From assembly GCF_000449425.2 (NCBI RefSeq), contig NZ_AVHW01000005.1, positions 1 to 38,273 of the forward strand: DNA of 38,273 bases. Reading direction: 5' to 3'. A program made the position numbers and the translations under genes. The notes under the pieces were generated by a model that worked only from the letters and a program-made list of their open reading frames with translations, made no database searches and was not told the DNA's origin. This document shows positions 31,205-37,825 of the stretch, piece by piece (position 1 is the first letter of the stretch; the number at the start of each line of letters is the position of its first letter). The stretch comes from Clostridioides difficile CD160 (GTDB taxonomy: Bacteria; Bacillota; Clostridia; Peptostreptococcales; Peptostreptococcaceae).

Positions 31205-31741
31205 TTAATCTGCATCAAAGTGCATTTTAAACGTTTTACCGCATCCCTCATCAAATTCACCACATGTTATGGTATAAGTTTTGCCACATTCATTCATGTC
31301 TCGCTCCCACCACTCACGATTGCAGCATGGGCATTTTATAGAGGTTTCTAGTTCAGCGACTTCTGTATCTGCGTATGTTCTGTGAATATGTTCCATTTGT
31401 CCCACTCCTTTATTTAAATACTTTTTTAAATCTACCAGGCAATTATTTGTTTTATTTAGCCTTTTAGGTATAGAATTAAGACTTTTATGCTTAATCCTAA
31501 TACTTTTAGTATTATTGTAAATTGCGATTGCTTTTCTTGTTTCTTTATTTAAGATACAATCTATAAATAAGCCATACACATCTAATGAACTTCTATACTC
31601 TGTCAATTGTTCTTCTAAAGCCTCAATCAATTCATGATTTTTACTTTCGATATATTCAAGCAACTTTATCCTATCATCCCTCTTCTTAACTTCCTCTTCT
31701 ACAATTTGTTTCTTTACTAATGTATAACCACCTATATTCAA
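31205..31741 (-). CDS. Coiled-coil protein with C-terminal zinc ribbon (178 aa)
   Basis: The 178-aa product starts at TTG 31741, overlapping the previous stop. Residues 10-55 are a charged helix (VEEEVKKRDDRIKLLEYIES) and residues 60-110 a basic helical part. The C-terminal 63 residues carry CPCC, then a single C and CGEFDEGCG, a zinc-binding ribbon. A strong internal ribosome site (AAAGGAG, nine bases before an in-frame ATG at 31396) suggests that the last 63 residues are also made alone. No family is recognised; an early DNA- or RNA-binding role is likely. Confidence 0.68.
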   Translation of the reverse strand: MNIGGYTLVKKQIVEEEVKKRDDRIKLLEYIESKNHELIEALEEQLTEYRSSLDVYGLFIDCILNKETRKAIAIYNNTKSIRIKHKSLNSIPKRLNKTNNCLVDLKKYLNKGVGQMEHIHRTYADTEVAELETSIKCPCCNREWWERDMNECGKTYTITCGEFDEGCGKTFKMHFDAD

Positions 31742-31899
31742 TTTTCCTCACCTTCTTGCGACTCTCTTATTTCTTTTAATGCTAATTCAATTAAATCCGC
31801 TTTGCTGAGTTTTGGGTATGTTTTTTTCAACTCCAGGGCTACATCTCCAACATATGACCCTAGTTCAATTGGTCTCATTTTTGATATATCTTTATACAA
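31738..31899 (-). CDS. Small early protein (53 aa)
   Basis: TTG 31899 follows AGGAG with an 8-base spacer. The 53-aa product is mainly helical (MYKDISKMRPIELGSYVGDV, then KADLIELALKEIRESQEGEE), with an acidic end. It overlaps the next gene's TTG start by four bases (31738-31741). A terminator hairpin lies just upstream, so expression depends on read-through or on a promoter not evident to me. I recognise no family. Confidence 0.6.
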   Translation of the reverse strand: MYKDISKMRPIELGSYVGDVALELKKTYPKLSKADLIELALKEIRESQEGEEN

Positions 31900-31914
31900 A
31901 ATAAACACTCCTTT

Positions 31915-31957
31915 TCTAAAAAGAGGCTGGTTACTTAGTCCAGCCTCTTTAGTTTTT
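31915..31957. terminator. Terminator within the early operon
   Basis: GAGGCTGG (31923-31930) and CCAGCCTC (31940-31947) form a perfect 8-bp GC-rich stem with a 9-base loop. A T tract follows on each strand, so it works in both directions. On the minus strand it lies just after the 237-aa gene and would limit transcription into the ssb half of the early operon, possibly to be overridden by antitermination. Confidence 0.8.
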
Positions 31958-32671
31958 TTATGCTATTATATCTATATTTTCAATGCCTTCTAATTTCTTT
32001 TCTAAGTACTCCTTTATATTCTTGATTGCATCAAGTCTCCATGCTCCACCATCTGCCTCAATTAATTTAAATGTTATACCCTCTTTTACCCTAAAAATAA
32101 ATTCACTTTCGGGCTGTTCTACTTCTGCAAAAGTTCTGAAAGGTTTTAATTTAACTTTGTTAGGTAAAATCACATCCTCTACACTTGCTACGCCCGTACT
32201 CATTGCAACCACTTGCGACACTCCATCATCCTGTACAGTTTTCACGCTTGTTTCTTTTACATTACCACTCACTTTTAAAAGCAAACTCTTATCTTCTGTA
32301 TCTACAAAAGAGGATTGTAACATAATACTAAATTCTTCTGTATCAAGAGAGCAACCAAATTCGATATGAGGCAATAAAGCCCTGCTTTCAACGTAAATAT
32401 CTCTCTTGCCACTTTCAAGTAGCTCGGAATACAATATAATGTTTTTAGGACTTTCAACTTGAACTATAAGTTTTCCACTTTTAAGTTCACTATCAGCGCT
32501 TGATTTTACATATTCTATCAAACCATCTAGAGTATTTAGTCTAATTGTTTCAGCTGGTCTAGGATGAACCGCAATCAAAGCGTCGGTTGTATATGTAATC
32601 CCATTTATTTCTCTTGTTTCAATCTTTCTTGCTCCAGTTTCCATTACTTTGTTAAATAATTCTACTAACAT
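31958..32671 (-). CDS. Early phage protein of unknown function (237 aa)
   Basis: ATG 32671 follows AGGGAGTG by six bases. The 237-aa product begins with a helix (MLVELFNKVMETGARKIETR) and contains beta strands with a central SGKLIVQVESPKNIILYSEL and VKLKPFRTFAEVEQPESEFI, ending in a helical VIAxKxYLEKKLEG-like segment. The closing part after QPESEFIFRVKEG (about residues 195-225) resembles early phage proteins seen beside recombination genes. I know no function. It sits next to the replication-terminator-like gene (32702-33115) in the early operon. Confidence 0.7.
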   Translation of the reverse strand: MLVELFNKVMETGARKIETREINGITYTTDALIAVHPRPAETIRLNTLDGLIEYVKSSADSELKSGKLIVQVESPKNIILYSELLESGKRDIYVESRALLPHIEFGCSLDTEEFSIMLQSSFVDTEDKSLLLKVSGNVKETSVKTVQDDGVSQVVAMSTGVASVEDVILPNKVKLKPFRTFAEVEQPESEFIFRVKEGITFKLIEADGGAWRLDAIKNIKEYLEKKLEGIENIDIIA

Positions 32672-32701
32672 TTGTAACACTCCCTTTTATTTTTTTTATT
32701 T

Positions 32702-33115
32702 TTATAAGTCTTTTAAACTTTTAAATTTACAAACATTATTTTCTGTTACTTCATCATTCTTAATTACTTCTTTATCATCTGTTTCACTTGTTTCTTTACT
32801 CTCCAAGTCACCTAATTTCACTTGCCCTGGTAGTTGGTTTCCGTATTCATTCGCATTAACTTCCCCAGTTTTAAAGTCTTTTTCAACTATGATGTCCGTT
32901 TCGCTAGGTAAGACACTTGCGAGTTTTGGAATAACTTGTATTTGCGTACTAACATGCGAACGATTTTTACCTGGCTTAAATGTTACCTTCACAGTCAAAG
33001 ACCTTGTCGCTGTAGCTGGAGTATTAGGGTCTTGCATGTTTTTAAATATCTCTATGAACCCATTCTCTATTTTTTCCTTTGTTTCTCCGTTACAAAGCGT
33101 TTCTAAACTAATCAT
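32702..33115 (-). CDS. Early phage protein similar to family annotated 'replication terminator protein' (137 aa)
   Basis: The 137-aa product starts MISLETLCNGETKEKIENGF, then RSLTVKVTFKPGKNRSHVST and a C-terminal acidic tail. This combination (ISLETL..G...EK....E..K.....NPxTxAxATRxLTVKVTF) is that of a small early phage family often labelled 'replication terminator protein' in Firmicutes genomes; the label has little experimental support that I know of. It is encoded in the early operon, upstream of ssb in transcription order. A role in replication or recombination is likely from position alone. Confidence 0.7.
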   Translation of the reverse strand: MISLETLCNGETKEKIENGFIEIFKNMQDPNTPATATRSLTVKVTFKPGKNRSHVSTQIQVIPKLASVLPSETDIIVEKDFKTGEVNANEYGNQLPGQVKLGDLESKETSETDDKEVIKNDEVTENNVCKFKSLKDL

Positions 33116-33179
33116 CTTTAAACACCCTCTCTCTTATTTTTTTGTGCATTGACAGCTAACACTATTAATTTATCTATAT

Positions 33180-33602
33180 TTAAAATGGTGAATTACATAT
33201 GCGAGTTACTTCTTGTAAACAAACTGGGCATATATCAATACTTCCTAGTTGGTCTGAAACATCTTGTGTATTATTGTAATCACTTAGAATTGGCATTGAG
33301 GTCAGTTGTTCAGAACTATCTACACTTGCACCGCATCTTTCACAACATTGTTTAGTTTTTGAACTTTCTTTAACGCCTTGCTCTAGTCCTTTTTGAATTA
33401 AATCAAAAGCCCAGCTCAACTTTTCAGTTTCTGATACAATTTTAAATTTACTATTTTGAAGTATACTTAGTGCCTTCTCAGCCTCTTTCTCAGTGCATTT
33501 ATCGCCTATAATTATATCTATTAAATAGCAATCTTTTGTACCTTGGACTCTTTCATATTCAATATACTCGTCTACAGTATTGCATAAAATAATTTTTATC
33601 AT
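33180..33602 (-). CDS. Early protein with zinc-ribbon cysteines (140 aa)
   Basis: ATG 33602 follows AGGAGG. The 140-aa product starts with a Rossmann-like strand/helix part (MIKIILCNTVDEYIEYERVQ, CYLIDIIIGDKC). Near the C-terminus it has the cysteine groups CCERC and CPVC about 40 residues apart, which would bind one zinc ion. No catalytic motif is seen. As the second gene of the early operon it may be a host-takeover or regulatory protein; identity is open. Confidence 0.7.
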   Translation of the reverse strand: MIKIILCNTVDEYIEYERVQGTKDCYLIDIIIGDKCTEKEAEKALSILQNSKFKIVSETEKLSWAFDLIQKGLEQGVKESSKTKQCCERCGASVDSSEQLTSMPILSDYNNTQDVSDQLGSIDICPVCLQEVTRICNSPF

Positions 33603-33671
33603 TTTTAAGCCTCCTTATTTTTTTCTTTTACTTTTTTTTAATTGGTTTAGTGTAGCCGTCAAGTACACTTT

Positions 33672-33854
33672 TTAACAAATCATTTTTTTCATTTCTTCTA
33701 ATGCTTCATTCAATTTATCTATGTCTAAAATACGTTCATTAGCGATATTTCCAATCTTATTAGCCTTTACTATGCAGTCAATATCTTTCTGTTTCTTTTC
33801 GCTTAAACTTAAATATATTTTTGCACTTTTGTAAATCATTTCTTCTCTGTTCAT
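33672..33854 (-). CDS. First gene of the early operon, small helical protein (60 aa)
   Basis: ATG 33854 follows GGGGGTGGAG, which decides the start against a longer frame from 33875 that would run into operator O1. The 60-aa product is all helix (MNREEMIYKSAKIYLSLSEK, then ERILDIDKLNEALEEMKKMI). It is the first gene after the early promoter at 33893-33921, the position of Cro or antirepressor genes, but it has no evident HTH. Function is unknown. It could be an anti-repressor or a small host-modulating protein. Confidence 0.7.
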   Translation of the reverse strand: MNREEMIYKSAKIYLSLSEKKQKDIDCIVKANKIGNIANERILDIDKLNEALEEMKKMIC

Positions 33855-33867
33855 TACTCCACCCCCA

Positions 33868-33957
33868 GACTTCATATAACGTTTATACTTACATTATAAG
33901 ACGTTATATGAAGACTGTCAATACTATATCGAGAATTATTAAGTCTTCATTTTACGT
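33868..33957. promoter_or_regulatory. Lysogeny switch: three operator copies
   Basis: The 15-bp sequence GACTTCATATAACGT occurs at 33868-33882 (O1), inverted at 33901-33915 (O2, as ACGTTATATGAAGAC), and with variations at 33943-33957 (O3, GTCTTCATTTTACGT). Shared core CTTCAT(A/T)T(A/T)ACGT. O2 fills the early promoter spacer, O1 covers the start of its transcript, and O3 lies behind the repressor promoter: a lambda-like three-operator control. Confidence 0.75.
33893..33921 (-). promoter_or_regulatory. Early lytic promoter
   Basis: On the minus strand, perfect TTGACA (33916-33921) and TATAAT (33893-33898) are 17 bases apart, full consensus. The spacer is exactly operator O2. It drives the early operon starting with the 60-aa gene at 33854. 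Confidence 0.85.
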
Positions 33958-33975
33958 TTTAAACGTATAATTACG

Positions 33976-34004
33976 TTGACTTAAACAACATTTTAAGGTA
34001 AAAT
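33976..34004 (+). promoter_or_regulatory. Repressor (maintenance) promoter
   Basis: TTGACT (33976-33981) and TAAAAT (33999-34004) are 17 bases apart and drive the XRE repressor gene. The palindrome TACGTTTTAAACGTA (33953-33967) lies upstream, partly within O3, and could allow auto-regulation. Confidence 0.75.
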
Positions 34005-34028
34005 CAATCTATGAAAGGAGTTTTGATA

Positions 34029-34403
34029 ATGAACGAAATAATAGACGATATAAATATACGAATCAGAAAATTAAGAATATCAGAAGGATTGAAGCAAGTA
34101 GAACTCGGTGAAAAACTAGGAAAAACAAAAAATGAAATTTACAATTTAGAAAGCGGAAGAACAAAAATAAGAGAAAGTGATTTAAAACTAATAATTTCAC
34201 TATTTAAAGTAAATGAGGATTGGCTAAGAACTGGCACAGGGGAGATGTATAACACCGAGGATAGAAACTCCGTGAAAGCGGAAGCTTTTTGCGCAATAGA
34301 CGAAAACGAAAAGCTAGCAAAAGCTGTTTTAGAATTTAGCAAATTAACAGACGAGCAACTTGAATCAATTTTAAAAATTTTAGAAGTATTTTCTAAAGAA
34401 TAA
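34029..34403 (+). CDS. XRE-family lysogeny repressor (CI-like)
   Basis: I chose ATG 34029 since AAAGGAG lies about 10 bases upstream. The 124-aa protein has an XRE helix-turn-helix at residues 10-60: IRIRKLRISEGLKQVELGEK, then LGKTKNEIYNLESGRTKIRE and ISLFKVNEDWLRTGTGEMY. The C-terminal half is a helical dimerisation segment (ENEKLAKAVLEFSKLTDEQL). It lacks the LexA/CI autocleavage domain, so induction may not involve RecA-driven self-cleavage. It is divergent from the early operon, with three operator copies between. It keeps the phage quiescent as a plasmid prophage. Confidence 0.88.
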   Translation: MNEIIDDINIRIRKLRISEGLKQVELGEKLGKTKNEIYNLESGRTKIRESDLKLIISLFKVNEDWLRTGTGEMYNTEDRNSVKAEAFCAIDENEKLAKAVLEFSKLTDEQLESILKILEVFSKE

Positions 34404-34437
34404 AAAGCTATCATCTCAATTTTGATAGCTTTTTTAT
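34402..34437 (+). terminator. Repressor gene terminator
   Basis: AGCTATCA (34406-34413) and TGATAGCT (34423-34430) form a perfect 8-bp stem, extended by A-T pairs on the outside, followed by TTTTTTA. The first arm begins three bases after the repressor stop codon. Confidence 0.85.
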
Positions 34438-34447
34438 ATGTACACAT

Positions 34448-34543
34448 TTATTTTTTAGTTTTTTTTCTTAAGTATAAATAAATAATTTCCAATAATTCCC
34501 TATCCCCAATCAAATCTATCATTTTTTTTATTTCTTCTTTCAA
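34448..34543 (-). CDS. Very small helical protein (31 aa)
   Basis: A TTG at 34543 lies nine bases after AGGGGG, better spaced than an ATG at 34552 that touches this site; the longer frame would give 34 aa. The 31-aa product (MKEEIKKMIDLIGDRELLEI, then IYLYLRKKTKK) is an amphipathic helix with a basic end. Very small proteins of this type (short charged helix, then LLExIYxFL) often accompany XRE repressors in clostridial prophages. It has its own promoter (34616-34644). Convergent with the repressor gene. Role unknown. Confidence 0.5.
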   Translation of the reverse strand: MKEEIKKMIDLIGDRELLEIIYLYLRKKTKK

Positions 34544-34615
34544 ACCAATCATCCCCCTATACTTTTAGTAGAATAATACATTCTTAAAATCTTAAAAAAA
34601 TAACTTACGAATTTA

Positions 34616-34644
34616 ATTATACCCCTTTTTGTTCGATATTACAA
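34616..34644 (-). promoter_or_regulatory. Promoter of the 31-aa gene
   Basis: On the minus strand TTGTAA (34639-34644) and TATAAT (34616-34621) are 17 bases apart. The inverted repeat TGTTC-N10-GAACA (34630-34649) covers the -35 and may be an operator. Confidence 0.65.
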
Positions 34645-34764
34645 GAACACATGTACGATTTTTTGTCGTAATTAAACATTTATACTACAATAATAGTACC
34701 TTTTAGCAAATTTTGCTACTGGAAAATAATTCCAATTCAAAATATATTGAATTTTCTTATATTA

Positions 34765-34797
34765 AAAAATCGTAGGGTCAAATATTTAAACCCTACG
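34765..34797 (-). terminator. Second terminator downstream of the helicase
   Basis: On the minus strand CGTAGGGT and ACCCTACG form a perfect 8-bp stem with an 11-base loop, followed by ATTTTTTAA. It backs up the larger hairpin 57 bases upstream in the direction of transcription. Confidence 0.7.
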
Positions 34798-34853
34798 GCT
34801 CTCAGACCCGTTGACTTTTTGTTTTTTCTTTTTCAATTTTGAAATTATACATC

Positions 34854-34915
34854 AAAAAGCCGGGGTCTGAAATTTATATATATATATATATATTAAAGTC
34901 AGACCCCGGCTTTTT
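34854..34915 (-). terminator. Helicase gene terminator with an unusual TA-repeat loop
   Basis: AAAAAGCCGGGGTCTGA (34854-34870) is exactly mirrored at 34899-34915; the 28-base loop is mainly a TA dinucleotide run. It begins five bases after the helicase stop codon. The GC block is exceptional in this AT-rich genome. Confidence 0.8.
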
Positions 34916-34919
34916 GTTT

Positions 34920-37148
34920 TTAGATACAAATTTCTAATTGCTCCATTGGTTCTATTTCTGTTTTTGTTTTAAATCCTATATCAAATTCATTATTTAGAAA
35001 TGCTTTTTCAATTTCATCTAATTTGCTTAATAATTTTTGTTTTCTAATATTTATTGCATTTCTTAAAGTTAAGTCATTTTTTTCTAGTTTTAAATCCTTT
35101 TCTATATCTTCTATTGTTATATATCTTTCAATTTTATTTATTCTCATGCTGTCTTTATTTTGGAACTCAGTATTAGGTGTATTATTTTTGTAAAATGAAT
35201 ATTGTTCCAGCGTATCATCTTTTTTAAGTCGCTTAGTTTTTACTACAAATATATTTTTTAAAGTAGTTCCTAACTTGCTAGTTGTTAATCTCCAGTTGTC
35301 TCCTAGAAGTATTCCTAAGTCGTTACTTAACTCTTGTAAGTTATCTTTTGTGTAAGCCGTTCCAGTTCCAAATAATTTATCTATGTAGTTATATGCAACA
35401 ACTTCTATTAAGTTATCATTCAATAAATTAGGGTGTTCTTCTTTTAATTCTCTGTATATAAGATTATTTATTTTATTAAATATATTACTTCTTTTATTTT
35501 TTTCCATATTGGCAAGTTTCCAGGACAACTCTAAACTATAGTTATGCTCTAGCACATATTTTGAATATAGTTCAATTTCGTTGTAACAATCTGCTTTATC
35601 TATTAAATAATCTATATTGTGCTTAATGTGTGCCTGCTTACAGTCGTCCTCTGTTATCTTGTTATAGTTTAGATATGTCATGAAATTGAAGTCCTTAGAA
35701 CCCTTTTTAATTTGCTCATATCCAACTAGATATTTTTTATTTTCTTCTAAAGTTTTTAACGTAGCCTTCTTAATTTCTTTTAAAATTTCTTTGTATTCTT
35801 TTATTTGCTGTGTTGTTTCTTGACTTTGTTCTTCTATATTTTCTATTTTTACATCTTTGAAATATTCTTCTAAAAGCACTTTCAAACTTGCGATACTTCT
35901 GCTATTGTAATATCTTGCGTATGTATTACTTATAATGAATAACTTATCTATTTCATAGCATTTATTTTTAATAGAGTAATATACATTAGAATCTAAACTG
36001 AATGGAACGAGGTCTATTCCAACAGTTTCAAAGCCTGTCACTCTTTTATTATTTAATTCATTGTATAGCTCTTTTAGTCTGTTAGCTCTTTTGAAGTTAG
36101 TTTTTACTATGTCATTGATTTTATAAACTTTATTGCTACCTTCTGTATTTTCAAATTCATTGAAAATATGTACTCTTACTTTTTTTAAGTCTCTAAATCT
36201 AGCAACATACTGCTTTATTGTTGCTGAGTCTTTAATTCCAGCTATGATTATATCTGTTATGTCTTTATTTTTTATATTAACACCTGCTAGGATTGTTGTT
36301 GTATTTAATAAAAGTTCATATCCTTTCATGTCTGAATATTGCATTATTCTTTTATATAATTCACTCTTATGTTTAATTTTTGAATGAACTATATCGCTTT
36401 TTTTTGTTGATATTTCACTTATGTATTTAAGTTCTTTTTTATTGTTATAAAGTACAGCACTATTTTTCGATTTATTGATTATTTCAATCATTTTTTCTCG
36501 ATTTATATTATCGTATAATCTTACATCATATTTAGTATTTTTTTCTTTTATATACTCAATTACATAATCATATATTCCAAATTCTAACTTGGTTGGAGTT
36601 GCTGTTATATCTATTCTTCCTCTACATTTACTTACGATATTGTTAAGATTTTTTATCGCTTTGCTTCTGTAGCTATCTGTGTATGTTTGATGTATTTCAT
36701 CGACAATTATTATATATTCTTCTAAATTTACATTTAATAATTGTTCTGTTTTATCCCATGTCATAACCGCTAAGTTTCCAGCTTTTAATGCTTTAGTTGC
36801 AGGTATTAAGTCATATGCGCCTGGCACATCGTATTCTTTCATAGCTTGCTCGACATTAGCTGAGTTGGGCAATATAAATAATGCTTTCATATTCATTTTT
36901 TTAAGTGCATTTATAAAGCTATAGCTTTTGCCTGTTCCAGTTTCTGCGAGTAATAAAACAGTTTCTCCTGCTGATGCTCTAACTATTGCATTGTATATTC
37001 CACTTTTTTTCTCATCTATATATTTTTTTATTTTATGTGTCTCTTGTCTTTCAAATTTTGCGTAATTTTCTATTTCTCCTTCTGCTCTTTCTAAGTCACA
37101 ATCATTTCTGAATATCTTATCTATATTATTTTTATTAGTATTTTTCAC
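34920..37148 (-). CDS. DEAD/DEAH-like helicase, probable replication initiator (origin-binding helicase)
   Basis: The 742-aa protein has superfamily 2 helicase motifs: motif I AETGTGKS (68-75), motif II DEIH (150-153), motif III TATPT (182-186) and motif VI QYVARFR (313-319). The remaining 400 residues are helical and charged, with no match I can name. The order and spacing resemble origin-binding helicases (herpes UL9-like), sometimes found as replication proteins in phages. No DnaB, DnaC, primase or polymerase gene is seen, so this is the best candidate for initiator. GTG start at 37148 with GGAGGG, partly locked in a hairpin (37156-37176). The long leader lies opposite a small RNA (37269-37375). 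Confidence 0.82.
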   Translation of the reverse strand: MKNTNKNNIDKIFRNDCDLERAEGEIENYAKFERQETHKIKKYIDEKKSGIYNAIVRASAGETVLLLAETGTGKSYSFINALKKMNMKALFILPNSANVEQAMKEYDVPGAYDLIPATKALKAGNLAVMTWDKTEQLLNVNLEEYIIIVDEIHQTYTDSYRSKAIKNLNNIVSKCRGRIDITATPTKLEFGIYDYVIEYIKEKNTKYDVRLYDNINREKMIEIINKSKNSAVLYNNKKELKYISEISTKKSDIVHSKIKHKSELYKRIMQYSDMKGYELLLNTTTILAGVNIKNKDITDIIIAGIKDSATIKQYVARFRDLKKVRVHIFNEFENTEGSNKVYKINDIVKTNFKRANRLKELYNELNNKRVTGFETVGIDLVPFSLDSNVYYSIKNKCYEIDKLFIISNTYARYYNSRSIASLKVLLEEYFKDVKIENIEEQSQETTQQIKEYKEILKEIKKATLKTLEENKKYLVGYEQIKKGSKDFNFMTYLNYNKITEDDCKQAHIKHNIDYLIDKADCYNEIELYSKYVLEHNYSLELSWKLANMEKNKRSNIFNKINNLIYRELKEEHPNLLNDNLIEVVAYNYIDKLFGTGTAYTKDNLQELSNDLGILLGDNWRLTTSKLGTTLKNIFVVKTKRLKKDDTLEQYSFYKNNTPNTEFQNKDSMRINKIERYITIEDIEKDLKLEKNDLTLRNAINIRKQKLLSKLDEIEKAFLNNEFDIGFKTKTEIEPMEQLEICI

Positions 37149-37155
37149 TTTTATC

Positions 37156-37176
37156 CCTCCATTTTCCCCCTGGAGG
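37156..37176 (-). promoter_or_regulatory. Hairpin hiding the helicase ribosome binding site
   Basis: On the minus strand CCTCCA (37176-37171) and TGGAGG (37161-37156) form a perfect 6-bp stem with a 9-base loop. TGGAGG is the helicase gene's Shine-Dalgarno sequence, 7-12 bases upstream of its GTG. Translation thus needs this hairpin to open, which may be controlled by the upstream leader. Confidence 0.65.
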
Positions 37177-37233
37177 CTAAAACTCTTTCCGATTTTTTGT
37201 AATAATTTTACTATTAAAATTACCTTAAAAACC

Positions 37234-37262
37234 TTGTGTTTTCCTGTACTTTATCTTATAAT
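37234..37262 (+). promoter_or_regulatory. Promoter of the putative counter-transcribed RNA
   Basis: TTGTGT (37234-37239) and TATAAT (37257-37262) are exactly 17 bases apart. It fires away from the helicase gene, from inside its leader region. Confidence 0.75.
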
Positions 37263-37268
37263 ATAAAT

Positions 37269-37375
37269 ATAAGTATAGAAAAACAAGGATATATTATCCT
37301 TAAGAGAGGTCTAGCCTCGTGTGCGAGGAATACAGTTGTTTGACGGCAGTTTGTATTCCTCATTTTATTTTTTTG
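37269..37375 (+). ncRNA. Putative counter-transcribed small RNA opposite the helicase leader (~107 nt)
   Basis: A transcript from the promoter at 37234-37262 would run to a strong terminator, GAGGAATACA/TGTATTCCTC (37325-37334 and 37352-37361) followed by ATTTTATTTTTTT. No ORF is present. Predicted internal hairpins are AAGGATA/TATCCTT (37286-37302) and CCTCG/CGAGG (37315-37328). The RNA lies wholly antisense to the leader of the helicase mRNA, as in antisense-controlled plasmid replication of the pIP501/pT181 kind. It may set copy number. Evidence is promoter, terminator and placement only. Confidence 0.65.
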
Positions 37376-37425
37376 TAGATTTTTTTAAACCAATTAAAAA
37401 GTTTTTTCTGTTCATTATGATTATA

Positions 37426-37431
37426 ATTATA
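37426..37431 (-). promoter_or_regulatory. Probable helicase promoter (extended -10)
   Basis: On the minus strand TGC-TATAAT (TATAAT at 37426-37431) forms an extended -10 element; no good -35 is seen, only a T-rich run. A transcript from about 37419 would have a leader of ~270 bases before the helicase GTG and would contain the whole complement of the small RNA at 37269-37375. Confidence 0.5.
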
Positions 37432-37514
37432 GCACATTTAAATTATAAAAAAATATACTGTTTTTAAAAATAAATTATATTTTAAAAATATATTTTCTAA
37501 AAAACTGTATTTTA

Positions 37515-37546
37515 AAAGACTTAGCATATTTACTAAGTCTTTTTTA
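37515..37546. terminator. Terminator between the replication region and the toxin module
   Basis: AGACTTAG and CTAAGTCT form a perfect 8-bp stem with an 8-base loop, followed by TTTTTTAT on the plus strand and preceded by an A-rich tract, so it may work in both directions. It isolates the type I toxin-antitoxin module from the helicase region. Confidence 0.7.
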
Positions 37547-37558
37547 TATGTAAATATA

Positions 37559-37567
37559 TGTTATAAT
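37559..37567 (+). promoter_or_regulatory. Toxin promoter (extended -10)
   Basis: TGT-TATAAT, with TATAAT at 37562-37567, is an extended -10; no strong -35. Transcription from about 37574 would give an 84-base leader before the toxin ATG. Confidence 0.6.
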
Positions 37568-37600
37568 AATCTTGCAAGGAAAAAATGATTGAAAAGTGTA

Positions 37601-37615
37601 AGAGTAGTTATTTCC
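37601..37615 (+). promoter_or_regulatory. 5' arm of a long-range pairing in the toxin mRNA
   Basis: AGAGTAGTTATTTCC at 37601-37615 is complementary to GGAAATAACTGCTCT at 37785-37799 (15 pairs, one G-U) near the 3' end of the same transcript. Such fold-back keeps type I toxin mRNAs inactive until processed. The 3' arm also forms one side of the terminator, so the two pairings compete. Confidence 0.6.
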
Positions 37616-37657
37616 ATGTTAAACGCCAAATTCCATAACGGAAGGAGGTGGAGTGAT

Positions 37658-37765
37658 ATGGTAATAGATTTTTTATTAAGTGTACTAGCTGGTGTTGTAT
37701 CAGCTTTTATGTATGAGAAAATAAAAAACTACTCAAACGCCAATAAGAGTAGTTTAAAAAAGTAA
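37658..37765 (+). CDS. Type I toxin, small membrane peptide (35 aa)
   Basis: ATG 37658 follows GGAAGGAGGTG, a very strong ribosome site. The 35-aa peptide has a hydrophobic segment (MVIDFLLSVLAGVVSAFMYE, residues 1-20) and a lysine-rich C-terminus (KNYSNANKSSLKK). This is the size and shape of the C. difficile type I toxins (hydrophobic N-terminus with LAGV, basic end), some of which are prophage-borne. Its 3' part is overlapped by a convergent antisense RNA. It would depolarise the membrane when not repressed and so penalise plasmid loss. Too short for normal ORF calling. Confidence 0.82.
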   Translation: MVIDFLLSVLAGVVSAFMYEKIKNYSNANKSSLKK

Positions 37766-37825
37766 TTAATTTTTAATCTGAATTGGAAATAACTGCTCTT
37801 GTATAAAGTAAATCATTATTTCCTT
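37718..37825 (-). ncRNA. Type I antitoxin RNA, antisense to the toxin 3' end (~108 nt)
   Basis: On the minus strand TGA-TATAAT (TATAAT at 37832-37837) is an extended -10, and the transcript would end at the hairpin AAACTACTC/GAGTAGTTT (37747-37755 and 37726-37734) followed by TTTATTTT. It covers the last 16 or so codons and the 3' region of the toxin mRNA. Convergent, 3'-overlapping antitoxin RNAs are the known plan of C. difficile type I systems. Confidence 0.75.

Larger units (their letters stand above)
34700..34919. repeat. Cluster of six inverted repeats, candidate replication origin or termination region
   Basis: Inverted repeats follow one another: TAGCAAATTTTGCTA (34704-34718), TGGAA/TTCCA (34720-34734), ATTCAA/TTGAAT (34735-34752), CGTAGGGT/ACCCTACG (34771-34797), TTTCAATTTTGAAA (34831-34844) and a 17-bp stem (34854-34915). 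No gene is present. The last two large ones can act as minus-strand terminators for the helicase gene; the smaller ones have no obvious transcriptional role. Confidence 0.65.

Noticed and set aside
34645-34656. LexA (SOS) box GAACACATGTAC near the 31-aa gene promoter
   Set aside because: The Gram-positive box is GAAC-N4-GTTC; this has GTAC at the right half, and one partial match in an AT-rich region is not enough.
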